A stretch of DNA of 64,000 nucleotides from Iodobacter fluviatilis (lineage in GTDB: Bacteria; Pseudomonadota; Gammaproteobacteria; Burkholderiales; Chitinibacteraceae), in NCBI RefSeq assembly GCF_900451195.1, contig NZ_UGHR01000003.1:310001-374000 (forward strand). The letters run 5' to 3'. The first letter of the stretch is position 1; the number at the start of each line of letters is the position of its first letter. The translations under genes were made by a program, and so were the position numbers. Positions 26,491-37,739 of this stretch are shown piece by piece. The notes under the pieces are model-generated. The model worked only from the letters and a program-made list of their open reading frames with translations, did not search any database and was not told where the DNA came from.

Positions 26491-26667
26491 GCTTTCCTGC
26501 GGTGTTTGTTACGGCTTGTCTCTCTGAACCAATAATTACTTTGGTTGCCTGCCATGAGTATGCCTGTTGTGAGCATCCCCCGTTGGATGCACCTGATGGC
26601 ATCCGGTCGGTGACCGCTTGAACCTTCGGTTCAAGATTGCTCGTCGGACGGCACTCGCGGGAAGCTC
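26491..26667 (+). ncRNA. ssrS: 6S RNA
   Basis: About 177 nt between zapA and the 5-formyltetrahydrofolate cyclo-ligase gene, the conserved place of ssrS. The ends pair (gctttcctgcggtg with cactcgcgggaagc). The 5' half contains the acggcttgtctctctgaacc block and the 3' half the cgcttgaacc-ttcg-ggttcaag hairpin and gctcgtcggacgg, as in other 6S RNAs. 6S RNA mimics an open promoter and sequesters sigma-70 RNA polymerase in stationary phase. Ends are approximate. Confidence 0.9.
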
Positions 26668-26685
26668 TTCATTGTTTCACTATTC

Positions 26686-27282
26686 GTGAATATCAATAGT
26701 CAATCTGGTAAATCCGAAGCGCGGCGTGTTATACGTCGCGCTCGTGCTTTGATCCCCCCTTTAGAAAGACATTCTGCAGAATCCGCTGTTGTTGCCATGG
26801 CAAAACAGTTGGGATTATTACGTCGGGGTTTAAAAATCGCCGCGTATGTGCCTGCCGGAAGTGAGTTTTCTCCCTGGTTGTTAATGCTGAATGCATTAGT
26901 GTGTGGAGTAGATGTGTATCTGCCCAAAGTGCCAAAGCGGGGAAGGAAATTAAGTTTTGTACGTTTAGATTCAACAAATCGTTGGAAACTGGGGCCGCAA
27001 AATATTCTTGAGCCTTTGGGTGGTGAAATATGCTCGCCACGCGATTTGGATATTGTGTTTTTACCTTTGCTGGGGTTTGATGCAAGTCTTGCGCGAATGG
27101 GGCAAGGCGGGGGCTATTATGATTGCACGTTTGAATTCAGACGTTTGCGGCAAAGCTGGAAAAAGCCCCGCTTAGTTGGCCTTGCATTTGATGTGCAGTA
27201 TTTTGAGCAATTACCCGTAGATACTTGGGATTTACGTCTAGATTACATCTTGACTGGAAAAAAAATTTGGCGGAAGCCATAG
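26686..27282 (+). CDS. fau: 5-formyltetrahydrofolate cyclo-ligase family
   Basis: ATP-dependent enzyme that converts 5-formyl-THF to 5,10-methenyl-THF. The phosphate-binding MGQGGGYYD motif near residue 143 and the YVPAGSEFSPWLLM and VYLPKV stretches are typical. Length is 198. The apparent start is a GTG at 26686, about 20 bases after the 6S RNA end, with no clear Shine-Dalgarno; processing of a 6S RNA-fau transcript, as in E. coli ygfA, would fit this spacing. Confidence 0.9.
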   Translation: MNINSQSGKSEARRVIRRARALIPPLERHSAESAVVAMAKQLGLLRRGLKIAAYVPAGSEFSPWLLMLNALVCGVDVYLPKVPKRGRKLSFVRLDSTNRWKLGPQNILEPLGGEICSPRDLDIVFLPLLGFDASLARMGQGGGYYDCTFEFRRLRQSWKKPRLVGLAFDVQYFEQLPVDTWDLRLDYILTGKKIWRKP

Positions 27283-27520
27283 TTATGATGTTTTTTTGTA
27301 AGTTTGATTTTTTTGTCTTTCAGTAATGGAAAGTAAAAGCGGTCATCTCAGCAACAAAGCGGCAAAAATACGATTTTCATGAGAAAACGCAAATTATTGC
27401 CATGACAAAGGCAATAAATACACAGTTATTTTTTTTGACATCGCACTAAACTACGTCGCGATTGGCCATAAAGCCAACATAGAGTCTCTACAAGCACTGC
27501 CCCCCAATAATGAGGTTGCC
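27283..27520 (+). promoter_or_regulatory. Leader and promoter region of the nag PTS genes
   Basis: This 238-bp gap is AT-rich. It holds a TTGACA hexamer at 27435-27440, but I see no good -10 at the right distance. No ORF or riboswitch is recognisable. It precedes nagF. Confidence 0.4.
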
Positions 27521-30070
27521 ATGAATAATTCGACTCAAGCCTCTCGGCTGGATCTTTTTGCACCGTTATCAGGTGTTGTTGTCGCGATAGAATCGGTTCC
27601 TGATCCGGTGTTTGCGCAAAAAATGGTGGGTGATGGAGTATCGATTGATCCAATTTCCAACCTGCTGCTTGCCCCTGTTGCGGGTAAAGTTACTCAGCTG
27701 CATTCATCAAAACATGCCATTACCATCACAACTCCCGCTGGGATTGAAGTACTGATTCATATTGGTCTAGATACAGTGATGCTGCGTGGCGAAGGATTTA
27801 CAGCCAAGGTGGCTGAAGGCGCTGAAGTAAAAGTGGGTCAGCCTCTGATCGAGTTTGATGCCGATTTGGTTGCCCGCAAAGCACTGAGTTTGCTGACCCA
27901 AATCGTGATTACTACAGGCGATAAGGTTGTTAAATATATTCCAACGATTAAAAAAACGATCGTTGCTGGCCAAGATATCGTGTTGTCTCTGGATTTAGCC
28001 GGTGCCACCGTGGTGGGGCAGGCTGTTGCTGCTGATGCAGCTATTCAATCTGCCGCTGTGATTGTGCCAAACCCAACAGGCTTGCATGCTCGTCCTGCTG
28101 CGGTGTTAGCAAATACAGCAAAAACATTTAAATCTGATTTAAAACTGGTCCGTGCCGGAGACGAGGCAAACGCTAAGTCGGTTGTCTCCATTATGGGTCT
28201 TGAAGTACAGCATGGTGATTCAGTCTTTGTAAAAGCGACCGGTCCTGATGCAGCTCAGGCTGCAAAAGCTCTGGCTGAGCTGATTGCCAGTGGTTCCGGT
28301 GAAGAGTGTGGTGGCGTGTTGCCGCCAGTTGCTGCAAAGCATTTGCCTAAGCCGCAAACTCGTGCTGCATTGAAATCGAATGATCCTAATATGCTGATGG
28401 GTGTTTCTGCCTCACCTGGTCTTGCAGTAGGGCATATTTATCAGGTTAAACAAGAAGTTATCGATGTTGTTGAATCAGGTGATGTACCTGAGCTGGAAAA
28501 ACGCCGCCTTGAAAATGCGTTGAAAGAGGCGTACCAACAGCTTGAGGCGTTAAAAGGTGAGATTGCCGATCCGGCAAAAGCAGAAATTTTTGCTGCTCAC
28601 CAAGAATTATTGTCAGACCCTGATTTACTGGATCTGGCAACGGCCGGTATCAGCCAGGGTAAGAGCGCAGGATTTGCATGGCGCGCTGCGTTTACCAATT
28701 ATGCAGATAAGCTTGCTAAGCTGAAAAATGAAGTTTTAGCTGGCCGTGCCAATGATATTCGCGATATTGGCCGCCGCGTTTTGCGTTTGATTGCGGGCAT
28801 TAAAGAAGCGGCACTTGAAGTACCAAATGATGCCATTCTGATTGCAGAAGACCTGACCCCATCCGATACAGCCTCGCTGGATCGCAACAAAGTACTTGGT
28901 TTTTGTACGATTGGCGGCGGTGCAACCAGCCACGTTGCTATTTTGGCCCGCTCTCTGAATATCCCTGCAATTTGTGGGATTGAAGAAGCCGCATTGCAAT
29001 TGGCAAATGGCACTCCTGTGATTCTGGAAGGCAGCAAAGGCTGTTTACGTTTAAATCCTTCCAGCGAGGAAATCAGCAGTATCCGTGAGCGCCAGGTCAA
29101 GCTTGCCAAGCGCCAAGCTGAAGAATTGGAATCTGCGTTTGAGCCGGCAACCACCACAGATGGTATCTGTGTTGAAGTGGTTGCCAATATTGGTGGCCTT
29201 GAAGAAGCTCAGCAATCGGTGAAGTTGGGCGGTGAAGGGGTTGGTTTACTTCGCAGCGAGTTCTTGTACCTTGAGCGTACCGATGCGCCAACTGAAGCAG
29301 AACAAGACAAAATCTACAGCGATATTGCTAAATCACTGGGTAAAGACCGCACTTTTGTTGTGCGTACGCTGGATGTGGGGGGCGATAAGCCGCTGCCTTA
29401 CTTGCCTATGCCTGTAGAAGAAAATCCATTCTTAGGCGTACGTGGCGTGCGCTTGTGCCTAGCTGAGCCAGAATTATTGCATACACAAATCCGCGCGATT
29501 TTGCGCTCGGCTGAGCATGCCAAGTTAGCCATTATGTTCCCGATGATTACTTCTTTAGAAGAAGTGCGTGAAGTTAAGCGTATCGTTGCAGAAGAAAAAG
29601 CGGCTCTGGGCATTACAGCTCAGGTGCAGGTTGGGATTATGGTTGAAGTACCTGCCACCGCCGTAATGGCAGAGATTTTTGCCCGCGAAGTGGATTTCTT
29701 CTCGATTGGCACAAACGATTTAACTCAGTACACACTGGCTATGGATCGTGGTCATCCAAAACTGGCTAAAGAAGCGGATGCCATGCATCCGGGCGTATTA
29801 CGTTTGATTGCCAACACAGTGAAAGGCGCGCACACCCATGGCAAGTGGGTTGGCGTTTGCGGTGGTATTGCATCTGACCCGGCTGCGGTTCCATTACTGA
29901 TTGGTATGGGCGTTGATGAGTTGTCGGTAAGCGTTCCTGCTATCCCTGCTGTGAAAGCGCTGGTTCGTAAACTTTCAAAAGTGGAATGCCAGAAGCTGGC
30001 TGCAGAAGTGTTGCAAATGGGGACTGTGGCTGAAGTTCGTGCCCGCTTAGCCCAGCAAATAACAGATTAA
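27521..30070 (+). CDS. nagF: PTS multiphosphoryl protein: EIIA(Glc-type)-HPr-EI
   Basis: One chain carries three phosphorelay proteins. Residues 10-150 are a glucose-type EIIA with phosphorylated His80 (LIHIGLDTV). Residues 178-262 are HPr with His189 (NPTGLHARPAAVLA). Residues 285-849 are enzyme I with His471 (GGGATSHVAILARS), the PEP-binding GVGLLRSEFLY and GTNDLTQYTLAMDR stretches, and Cys780 in GVCGG. It passes phosphate from PEP to the EIIB of the downstream NagE, most likely for N-acetylglucosamine uptake. Ribosome site GAGG lies eight bases before the ATG. A hairpin follows the gene. The same architecture is known from Ralstonia and Burkholderia NagF. Confidence 0.92.
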   Translation: MNNSTQASRLDLFAPLSGVVVAIESVPDPVFAQKMVGDGVSIDPISNLLLAPVAGKVTQLHSSKHAITITTPAGIEVLIHIGLDTVMLRGEGFTAKVAEGAEVKVGQPLIEFDADLVARKALSLLTQIVITTGDKVVKYIPTIKKTIVAGQDIVLSLDLAGATVVGQAVAADAAIQSAAVIVPNPTGLHARPAAVLANTAKTFKSDLKLVRAGDEANAKSVVSIMGLEVQHGDSVFVKATGPDAAQAAKALAELIASGSGEECGGVLPPVAAKHLPKPQTRAALKSNDPNMLMGVSASPGLAVGHIYQVKQEVIDVVESGDVPELEKRRLENALKEAYQQLEALKGEIADPAKAEIFAAHQELLSDPDLLDLATAGISQGKSAGFAWRAAFTNYADKLAKLKNEVLAGRANDIRDIGRRVLRLIAGIKEAALEVPNDAILIAEDLTPSDTASLDRNKVLGFCTIGGGATSHVAILARSLNIPAICGIEEAALQLANGTPVILEGSKGCLRLNPSSEEISSIRERQVKLAKRQAEELESAFEPATTTDGICVEVVANIGGLEEAQQSVKLGGEGVGLLRSEFLYLERTDAPTEAEQDKIYSDIAKSLGKDRTFVVRTLDVGGDKPLPYLPMPVEENPFLGVRGVRLCLAEPELLHTQIRAILRSAEHAKLAIMFPMITSLEEVREVKRIVAEEKAALGITAQVQVGIMVEVPATAVMAEIFAREVDFFSIGTNDLTQYTLAMDRGHPKLAKEADAMHPGVLRLIANTVKGAHTHGKWVGVCGGIASDPAAVPLLIGMGVDELSVSVPAIPAVKALVRKLSKVECQKLAAEVLQMGTVAEVRARLAQQITD

Positions 30071-30079
30071 ATTATGCTG

Positions 30080-30106
30080 AAAACAGGCCGGAAGCGGCCT
30101 GTTTTG
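30080..30106 (+). terminator. Hairpin between nagF and the EIIB-like gene
   Basis: A 10-bp stem aaacaggccg / cggcctgttt with a gaag loop and a short T tail, ten bases after the nagF stop. It may reduce read-through into the next gene or act as an mRNA 3' end. Confidence 0.7.
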
Positions 30107-30210
30107 TCAAGCGTATAGGTCAATGTCTTGCTTCACGGTTCATGCGGTATTCTACGGATTGTGGTATTACATGTCATACGTGAGAATTAACAGTGGAAAA
30201 AGTAAATACA

Positions 30211-30444
30211 ATGAGCGATAGCTTTCCTATTCTGTTGGTGGCAGCCCTTGGTGGATGGAGCAATATTCGCTCCTTAGAAACTGTGGCTTTGACTCGTTTA
30301 AGGGTTGATTTGATTGATGAGAGCCGTTTTGATGCAGAGCGTTTACAGCAGGCTGGTGTATTAGCTGTGATGCCTTTTGCAAATCATGTCTATCATTTGC
30401 TGATTGGCCCTGAAGCACCGCGTTATATGGAAATTCTGTCTTAA
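30211..30444 (+). CDS. Stand-alone Cys-less EIIB-like PTS domain
   Basis: A 77-residue protein with the fold signature of glucose-type EIIB domains (LGGWSNIRSLE, then TRLRVDL, AGVLAVMP and HLLIG). In true EIIB the segment before TRLR is DACI, with the phosphorylated Cys. Here it is TVAL and no Cys is present in the protein, so it cannot carry phosphate the usual way. It aligns without gaps with the C-terminal domain of NagE (residues 516-587), which is also Cys-less. A regulatory or adaptor role is a guess. ATG 30211 is preferred; a GTG at 30193 is in frame. Confidence 0.8.
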   Translation: MSDSFPILLVAALGGWSNIRSLETVALTRLRVDLIDESRFDAERLQQAGVLAVMPFANHVYHLLIGPEAPRYMEILS

Positions 30445-30500
30445 TCTTGATTGATGCCTTGGCGGCTTTTTGCGCCTGAGCTGGGTCGTACGGAGAAATT

Positions 30501-32264
30501 ATGTTTAAGAACGCATTTGCATTCTTACAGAAAATCGGCAAGTCGCTGATGTTACCGGTGTCAGTATTGCCGGTTGCTGGGCTGTTGCTTGGATTTGGTG
30601 CATCCAATTTTTCCTTCTTGCCGGATGTGGTCTCACACCTGATGGCAGCGGGTGGTGGTGCGATTTTTGGTAACTTAGCCCTGATTTTTGCAATTGGTGT
30701 TGCGCTGGGCTTAACCGAAAATGATGGCGTTGCTGCTATTGCGGCGGTTGTTGGTTACGTTGTGCTGCTGGCAACTATGGGCGTAATGGCCCCTGTGCTG
30801 GGTACAGAGCCTGCAATGGTTATGGGCATGAAGGCAATGGAAACCGGTGTATTTGGCGGGATTATCGCCGGTGCTCTGGCTGCTGGCCTGTTCAACAAAT
30901 ACTATCGTATCGAGCTGCCTCCTTACCTTGGCTTCTTTGCCGGTAAGCGTTTTGTGCCGATTGCAACCGGTATTGCGGCGATTTTTGTTGGCGTAATCTT
31001 GTCGCTGGTTTGGCCTCCGATCCAGGGCGTGATTAAAAGCTTCTCGCAATGGGCTGCATATGCGGATCCGCGCATCGCTGCAACGCTTTATGGTTTTGTA
31101 GAACGGATGCTGGTGCCGTTTGGCCTGCACCATATCTGGAACGTACCGTTCTTCTTTGAAATTGGTAATTACGTTGTGGATGGCAAACCTGCTGTACATG
31201 GCGATATTGCACGCTTCTTTGCGGGTGATCCTACTGCCGGTATCTTGTCTGGCGCGTTCTTGTTCAAAATGTTTGGTCTGCCAGCAGCTGCAGTTGCAAT
31301 CTGGCATACGGCTAAGCCTGAAAACCGCGTTAAGATCGGCGGTATTATGATTTCAGCTGCGCTGACATCATTTATGACAGGTATTACCGAGCCAATTGAA
31401 TTTGCTTTCTTATTTGTAGCTCCACAGCTCTACGTTATTCACGCTTTCTTGGCCGCATCTACCCAGTTTGTTGCTAATTCGCTCAATATCCATATGGGCT
31501 TTAGCTTCTCTCAAGGGGGTATCGACTTCCTGATGTTTAATGCTCTGGGTAAGTACGCGCAAAATTGGTGGTTAATTCTGCCTCTGGGCGCGGTTTACGC
31601 AGCGATTTACTACTCGGTATTCCGTTTTGTGATTGTGAAGCTCAATCTGAAAACGCCGGGTCGTGAAGACGAAACCGCAGAAGAACTTGTTGTGGATAGC
31701 AGTGAACATGGCCGTGCGCGTGAATTAGTACTGGCCTTTGGTGGTCGCAGCAATATCAGCGGTTTGGATGCATGTATTACCCGTTTGCGTATTTCGGTTA
31801 AAGATATCTCGAAAGTGAATCAGCCTAAGCTGAAAGCCATGGGTGCTGCCGGTGTGATGGTGGTGGGCAATGGTATTCAGGCTATTTTTGGTACGCAATC
31901 AGACAATCTGAAATCCGATATGGTGAACTACCTGAAAGTAGCTGGCCCTGAAGCGGATGCAGTAACTGCTCCTGTGCAACAAGCCGCAACAGCGGGCGTG
32001 CAGGCGGCAGCAGCAACTTCCGTAGGCGACATCAATGGTAAAGCCATGCAAATTCAGGCGGCATTGGGTGGTATTGCCAATATCCGCAAGCTGGAAGCTA
32101 TTGCAGGAACTCGTTTACGTGTAGAGCTGGCTGATGTTTCACTTCTTGATGAAGCTGCTTTAAAAGTAGCTGGCGTAGAAGGTGTAATGCCCCAGGGTAA
32201 TCAGGTGTTCCATTTGATTATTGGTCAGCAGGCACTTGATGTTGCCAGTGCCTTAAGCAAATAA
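30501..32264 (+). CDS. nagE: N-acetylglucosamine-type PTS permease EIICB with extra EIIB-like domain
   Basis: Membrane sugar transporter. Residues 1-385 form the EIIC channel ([15 protein letters not shown] and [18 protein letters not shown] are the substrate-loop signatures of glucose/GlcNAc permeases). Residues 405-485 are EIIB with phosphorylated Cys425 in DACITRLR. A second, Cys-less EIIB-like domain occupies about 516-587 after an Ala-rich linker. No EIIA domain is present; it is on NagF. Ribosome site GGAG is seven bases before the ATG. GlcNAc specificity is inferred from family resemblance and nagF linkage. Confidence 0.9.
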   Translation: MFKNAFAFLQKIGKSLMLPVSVLPVAGLLLGFGASNFSFLPDVVSHLMAAGGGAIFGNLALIFAIGVALGLTENDGVAAIAAVVGYVVLLATMGVMAPVLGTEPAMVMGMKAMETGVFGGIIAGALAAGLFNKYYRIELPPYLGFFAGKRFVPIATGIAAIFVGVILSLVWPPIQGVIKSFSQWAAYADPRIAATLYGFVERMLVPFGLHHIWNVPFFFEIGNYVVDGKPAVHGDIARFFAGDPTAGILSGAFLFKMFGLPAAAVAIWHTAKPENRVKIGGIMISAALTSFMTGITEPIEFAFLFVAPQLYVIHAFLAASTQFVANSLNIHMGFSFSQGGIDFLMFNALGKYAQNWWLILPLGAVYAAIYYSVFRFVIVKLNLKTPGREDETAEELVVDSSEHGRARELVLAFGGRSNISGLDACITRLRISVKDISKVNQPKLKAMGAAGVMVVGNGIQAIFGTQSDNLKSDMVNYLKVAGPEADAVTAPVQQAATAGVQAAAATSVGDINGKAMQIQAALGGIANIRKLEAIAGTRLRVELADVSLLDEAALKVAGVEGVMPQGNQVFHLIIGQQALDVASALSK

Positions 32265-32280
32265 ACGCTTGGCACTTCAT

Positions 32281-32310
32281 AAAAACCCGCCAGTGATGGC
32301 GGGTTTTTTT
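32281..32310 (+). terminator. Terminator after nagE
   Basis: Stem aacccgcca / tggcgggtt with a four-base loop and seven T, 16 bases after the stop. Confidence 0.93.
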
Positions 32311-32370
32311 CGTTTAAACACAGGAGAATGGTAAGCTGGATGTCAACGTATCTTGCAAACAAAGATAAAT

Positions 32371-33030
32371 ATGAATGCTTTTGAGCGTGATGGTTTTGCT
32401 TTGGTTTCAGCCATATTCAGCGCTGCTGAATGCAGAACCATTGCCGGGCAGATTGAAACAATGCGCAGTGCCTCTGCAGGTACGCGGCGTTTATTATTGC
32501 AAGACGGGTGCCGCTCTCTGGTTGTAAAAATCCGCCAGCATCCGGCTTTGTCATCATTGCTATCCGGCATGGTTGCGGTGCAGTGCACCTTTTTTGAAAA
32601 ATCTGCTTCCCGCAATTGGCTGGTCGCTGTGCATCAGGATTTAAGTATTCCTGTGGCAGAGCGTATTGAGCATCCAGCTTTGCACGGCTGGTCAGTTAAA
32701 GAAGGCCAGCTGTATGTACAAGCACCTGTGGAGGTCTTACAGCAGTTGATAGCGGTGAGGATACATCTGGATGTTTGCGGGGCAGAGGATGGTCCGCTGC
32801 GCATCGTGCCAGGATCGCATTTGCAGGGCTTGGTGACGGCAGAGGATGCTGCTATTGCACGCGGGCAAGAAATCGTCTGTGTGGCAGACGCAGGCAGCAT
32901 ATTGTTGATGCGGCCTTTACTTTTGCATTCATCTTCAAAATCATTAGGTACAAGCCAGCGCAGGGTTTTGCATTTTCTATTTGCTTCTTTTGAGCTTCCT
33001 TTTGGGCTGCGCTGGAGCGATACAGTTTAA
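32371..33030 (+). CDS. Phytanoyl-CoA dioxygenase (PhyH) family protein
   Basis: Fe(II)/2-oxoglutarate oxygenase fold of 219 residues. The facial triad is visible as HQD (His and Asp, in VAVHQDLS) and the distal His in RPLLLHSSSK, with the 2-oxoglutarate-binding Arg in QRRVLHF. GPLRIVPGSHLQG is the PhyH family stretch. The substrate is unknown. The ATG at 32371 begins at the conserved FERDGFALV segment; a TTG at 32353 is the longer option. It is followed by the PspC-domain gene after 90 bp. Confidence 0.85.
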   Translation: MNAFERDGFALVSAIFSAAECRTIAGQIETMRSASAGTRRLLLQDGCRSLVVKIRQHPALSSLLSGMVAVQCTFFEKSASRNWLVAVHQDLSIPVAERIEHPALHGWSVKEGQLYVQAPVEVLQQLIAVRIHLDVCGAEDGPLRIVPGSHLQGLVTAEDAAIARGQEIVCVADAGSILLMRPLLLHSSSKSLGTSQRRVLHFLFASFELPFGLRWSDTV

Positions 33031-33120
33031 TTGAGGTATTTGTTTGATTATTGATCGAGCAGAAACGTGATATTTTTTGTGAGTCAGAAGTTAAACCGCA
33101 GGATTAACGAGGAAGAAACC

Positions 33121-33315
33121 ATGAATAAAGTCTTACGCAGAAGCCGTGATGATCAATGGATTGCAGGGGTAATGGGCGGGCTGGCAGATTATCTGGGAAT
33201 AGGCTCGGGCAAGCTGCGGCTGATTTTTGTTATTGTGTCTTGTCTTTCGGTCGCATTTCCAGGTATTTTTGTTTATTTGATTCTGTGGTTTTTGATGCCG
33301 AAGCAGGGGACCTGA
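33121..33315 (+). CDS. PspC-domain membrane protein
   Basis: A 64-residue protein made of one PspC domain: a short basic N-terminus (LRRSRDDQWIAGVMGGLADYLG) and one hydrophobic segment (about 33-57). PspC senses membrane stress in the phage-shock response, but single-domain relatives are widespread and lack the other psp genes, which are absent here. Ribosome site GAGGAAG lies seven bases before the ATG. Confidence 0.88.
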   Translation: MNKVLRRSRDDQWIAGVMGGLADYLGIGSGKLRLIFVIVSCLSVAFPGIFVYLILWFLMPKQGT

Positions 33316-33359
33316 TTTTTAACTTGGCTTCATTGTGCTTCTGATTAAAGGCGCTGAAT

Positions 33360-33869
33360 TTGACTTTACTTACTCTTAATCGCGGCGTGTATGCCAATGT
33401 GCAAATCAGGCCGCGGTGGCCTGCTCAGCAGGTGCAGGTAGATTCAGATGCATTTAGCAAATTGCAGCGAATTCAGATGAAACTACCTGAGCATATTGTT
33501 TTGATTTTGACGCGGGGTTACGAAAAAAAAGAATCTCAGCTTGGCTTCGCCCGCAATAAATTTCGAGCTCTGGGTATCAACGCTTTTCGCTGTTTTTATT
33601 CCAGCAGGCAAGGTGAGATCGCTGCTATTTTTGGAAGTAATGGTCACGATGTGGACGGCACACATCTTGATGTGTCCTTTCTTCTGCATGGGCGTCGTGT
33701 ACGGCTATTGCCTTTGAGCGTATTTACGCCTTTGTTTTGGCAAAAACGCCGGGTGGAGCGATATGCACTTCCTCTGTATCAGGTAAAAGAAGCCCTTATT
33801 AAAGAGGGTTTTCGAATTCACCTAAATCCGACTGAAAGCCTGCAAATCCATTGTGATCTTGTTGTGTAA
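33360..33869 (+). CDS. Conserved-looking protein of unknown function
   Basis: A 169-residue soluble protein I cannot place in a named family. Notable is the His/Asp-rich segment NGHDVDGTHLDVSF near residue 98-111, which recalls the DGxHxD metal sites of M15-type peptidases, and a Cys/His-containing C-terminus (HLNPTESLQIHCDL). The apparent start is TTG at 33360, with no in-frame ATG near the N-terminus. Clean frame over 510 bp, codon use like its neighbours and a following terminator support a real gene. Confidence 0.7.
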   Translation: MTLLTLNRGVYANVQIRPRWPAQQVQVDSDAFSKLQRIQMKLPEHIVLILTRGYEKKESQLGFARNKFRALGINAFRCFYSSRQGEIAAIFGSNGHDVDGTHLDVSFLLHGRRVRLLPLSVFTPLFWQKRRVERYALPLYQVKEALIKEGFRIHLNPTESLQIHCDLVV

Positions 33870-33951
33870 ATGTATTTAAATTTGTTATTAATTAGCTGCT
33901 TTGTTGAATATTGGCGGTGTCCATGCCCTTATTCTCATTTTGAAGTGCATA

Positions 33952-33987
33952 AAAAAAACCATCGCCCTGAGGGCGATGGTTTTTTTG
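33952..33987. terminator. Bidirectional terminator
   Basis: Stem aaccatcgccct / gggcgatggtt with a short loop, flanked by A and T runs, between convergent genes (the unknown plus-strand gene and fadH). Confidence 0.93.
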
Positions 33988-34002
33988 ACGGGTTTTAAAA
34001 AT

Positions 34003-36320
<2,318 letters not shown>

Positions 36321-37571
36321 ATGACTACTACTCACTGGAAATCGCTCTTGTTCTCCCGGCGCATGCTGATCTGTGTGTTTACCGGATTTGCTTCGGGTTT
36401 ACCGCTGTATATCCTGATTAACTTAGTCCCTGCGTGGTTAAAAAGCGAAGGTGTTAATTTAAAAGCGATTGGCTTTTTTGCGCTGATTCAGTTTCCTTTT
36501 ACCTGGAAATTTATTTGGGCCCCCTTATTGGATCGCTATGCCTTGCCGGGCTTGGGCCGGCGGCGAGGCTGGATGCTGCTTACGCAAGTTGCTTTACTGG
36601 TTTTAATTACCTCATTTGGCTTATTTAATCCTAAGCTGGATTTATGGTCGATTGCCTATTTGGCCATGGCATTAGCTTTCTTTAGCGCCAGTCAGGATAT
36701 TGTGCTCGATGCTTACCGGCGTGAAATTCTAAGTGATGAAGAGCTGGGTTTGGGCACGTCGGTACACGTGAATGCCTATCGCATTGCCAGCCTGATTCCC
36801 GGCGCGTTTTCTTTGATTCTGGCGGATCATCTGCCGTGGGCTCAGGTGTTTATGATTACCGGTTTGTTTATGTTGCCGGGTATTGTGATGACACTCTTGG
36901 TCAGCGAGCCACAATTAGTCCGCCCGCCTAAAACACTGCGTGAAGCCGTAATTGAGCCTTTCCACGAGTTTATGACCCGTCACGGTTGGCGTAATGCCAT
37001 GTGGATTTTGGCCTTTATCTTTCTATATAAATTAGGCGACAGCATGGCCACCGCATTGGCGACGCCGTTTTATTTAGAGTTGGGTTTTAGTAAAACAGAA
37101 ATTGGTGTGATCGCTAAAAATGCCGGACTGTGGCCTGCGGTATTTGGCGGTATTGTGGGCGGTGTGTGGATGTTAAAGCTGGGCATCAACCGCGCTCTGT
37201 GGGTATTTGGTGTGGTGCAGGTTGTATCCATTTTAGGCTTTGCATGGCTGGCAACTGTAGGAGCAGACAAAGTAGCACTGGCTATTGTGATTGCGTTTGA
37301 AGCCCTAGGCGTTGGGCTGGGCACCGCGGCATTTACAGCCTACATCGCCAGAACCACCGATCCACGTTATACCGCCACCCAATTTGCGCTGTTTACTAGT
37401 TTGGCAGCCGTGCCCCGCACCTTTATTAATGCCAGCACCGGTTGGCTAGTAGAGCAAATGGGCTGGATTAGCTTTTTCTTCCTCTGCACCGCGCTGGCGA
37501 TTCCGGGCATGCTGCTGCTGTTTAAAGTAGCACCGTGGAGTTCGGAAAAACAAGAAAAACCAAAATCTTGA
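36321..37571 (+). CDS. ampG: AmpG-type MFS permease
   Basis: Twelve-helix major-facilitator protein of 416 residues that resembles AmpG, the importer of anhydromuropeptides for cell-wall recycling. Family stretches are SGLPLYILINLVPAWLKSEGV, FIWAPLLDRY and FSASQDIVLDAYRRE in the N-terminal half. AmpG input also controls beta-lactamase induction in species with ampR/ampC, which are not in the window. The start ATG 36321 follows a weak ribosome site. Several AmpG-like paralogues exist in related genomes, so the exact substrate is not certain. Confidence 0.85.
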   Translation: MTTTHWKSLLFSRRMLICVFTGFASGLPLYILINLVPAWLKSEGVNLKAIGFFALIQFPFTWKFIWAPLLDRYALPGLGRRRGWMLLTQVALLVLITSFGLFNPKLDLWSIAYLAMALAFFSASQDIVLDAYRREILSDEELGLGTSVHVNAYRIASLIPGAFSLILADHLPWAQVFMITGLFMLPGIVMTLLVSEPQLVRPPKTLREAVIEPFHEFMTRHGWRNAMWILAFIFLYKLGDSMATALATPFYLELGFSKTEIGVIAKNAGLWPAVFGGIVGGVWMLKLGINRALWVFGVVQVVSILGFAWLATVGADKVALAIVIAFEALGVGLGTAAFTAYIARTTDPRYTATQFALFTSLAAVPRTFINASTGWLVEQMGWISFFFLCTALAIPGMLLLFKVAPWSSEKQEKPKS

Positions 37572-37735
37572 ACCATAGAGGACACGGAGTTTCACGGAGA
37601 GCCCCAAAATTATTTGGCAAGCTGCTGGCTTTAGAATGCATATGTACTCATTTATAAAGAATGCAAAAAAAGCCAATTTATAGTTGCTCTGTTTTCTCCG
37701 TGTCCTGCGTGGTTAAAGGTGTGGGTTTTATGGCA
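37572..37735. repeat. CACAGAG/ACACGGAG-family inverted element
   Basis: Begins cttgaaccatagaggacac and acggagtttcacggag right after ampG, and ends with ttttctccgtgtcctgcgtgg, the inverted counterpart, before xth. The outer arms pair imperfectly across about 110 bp of unrelated sequence. No gene is present. Confidence 0.75.
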
Positions 37736-37739
37736 AGTA

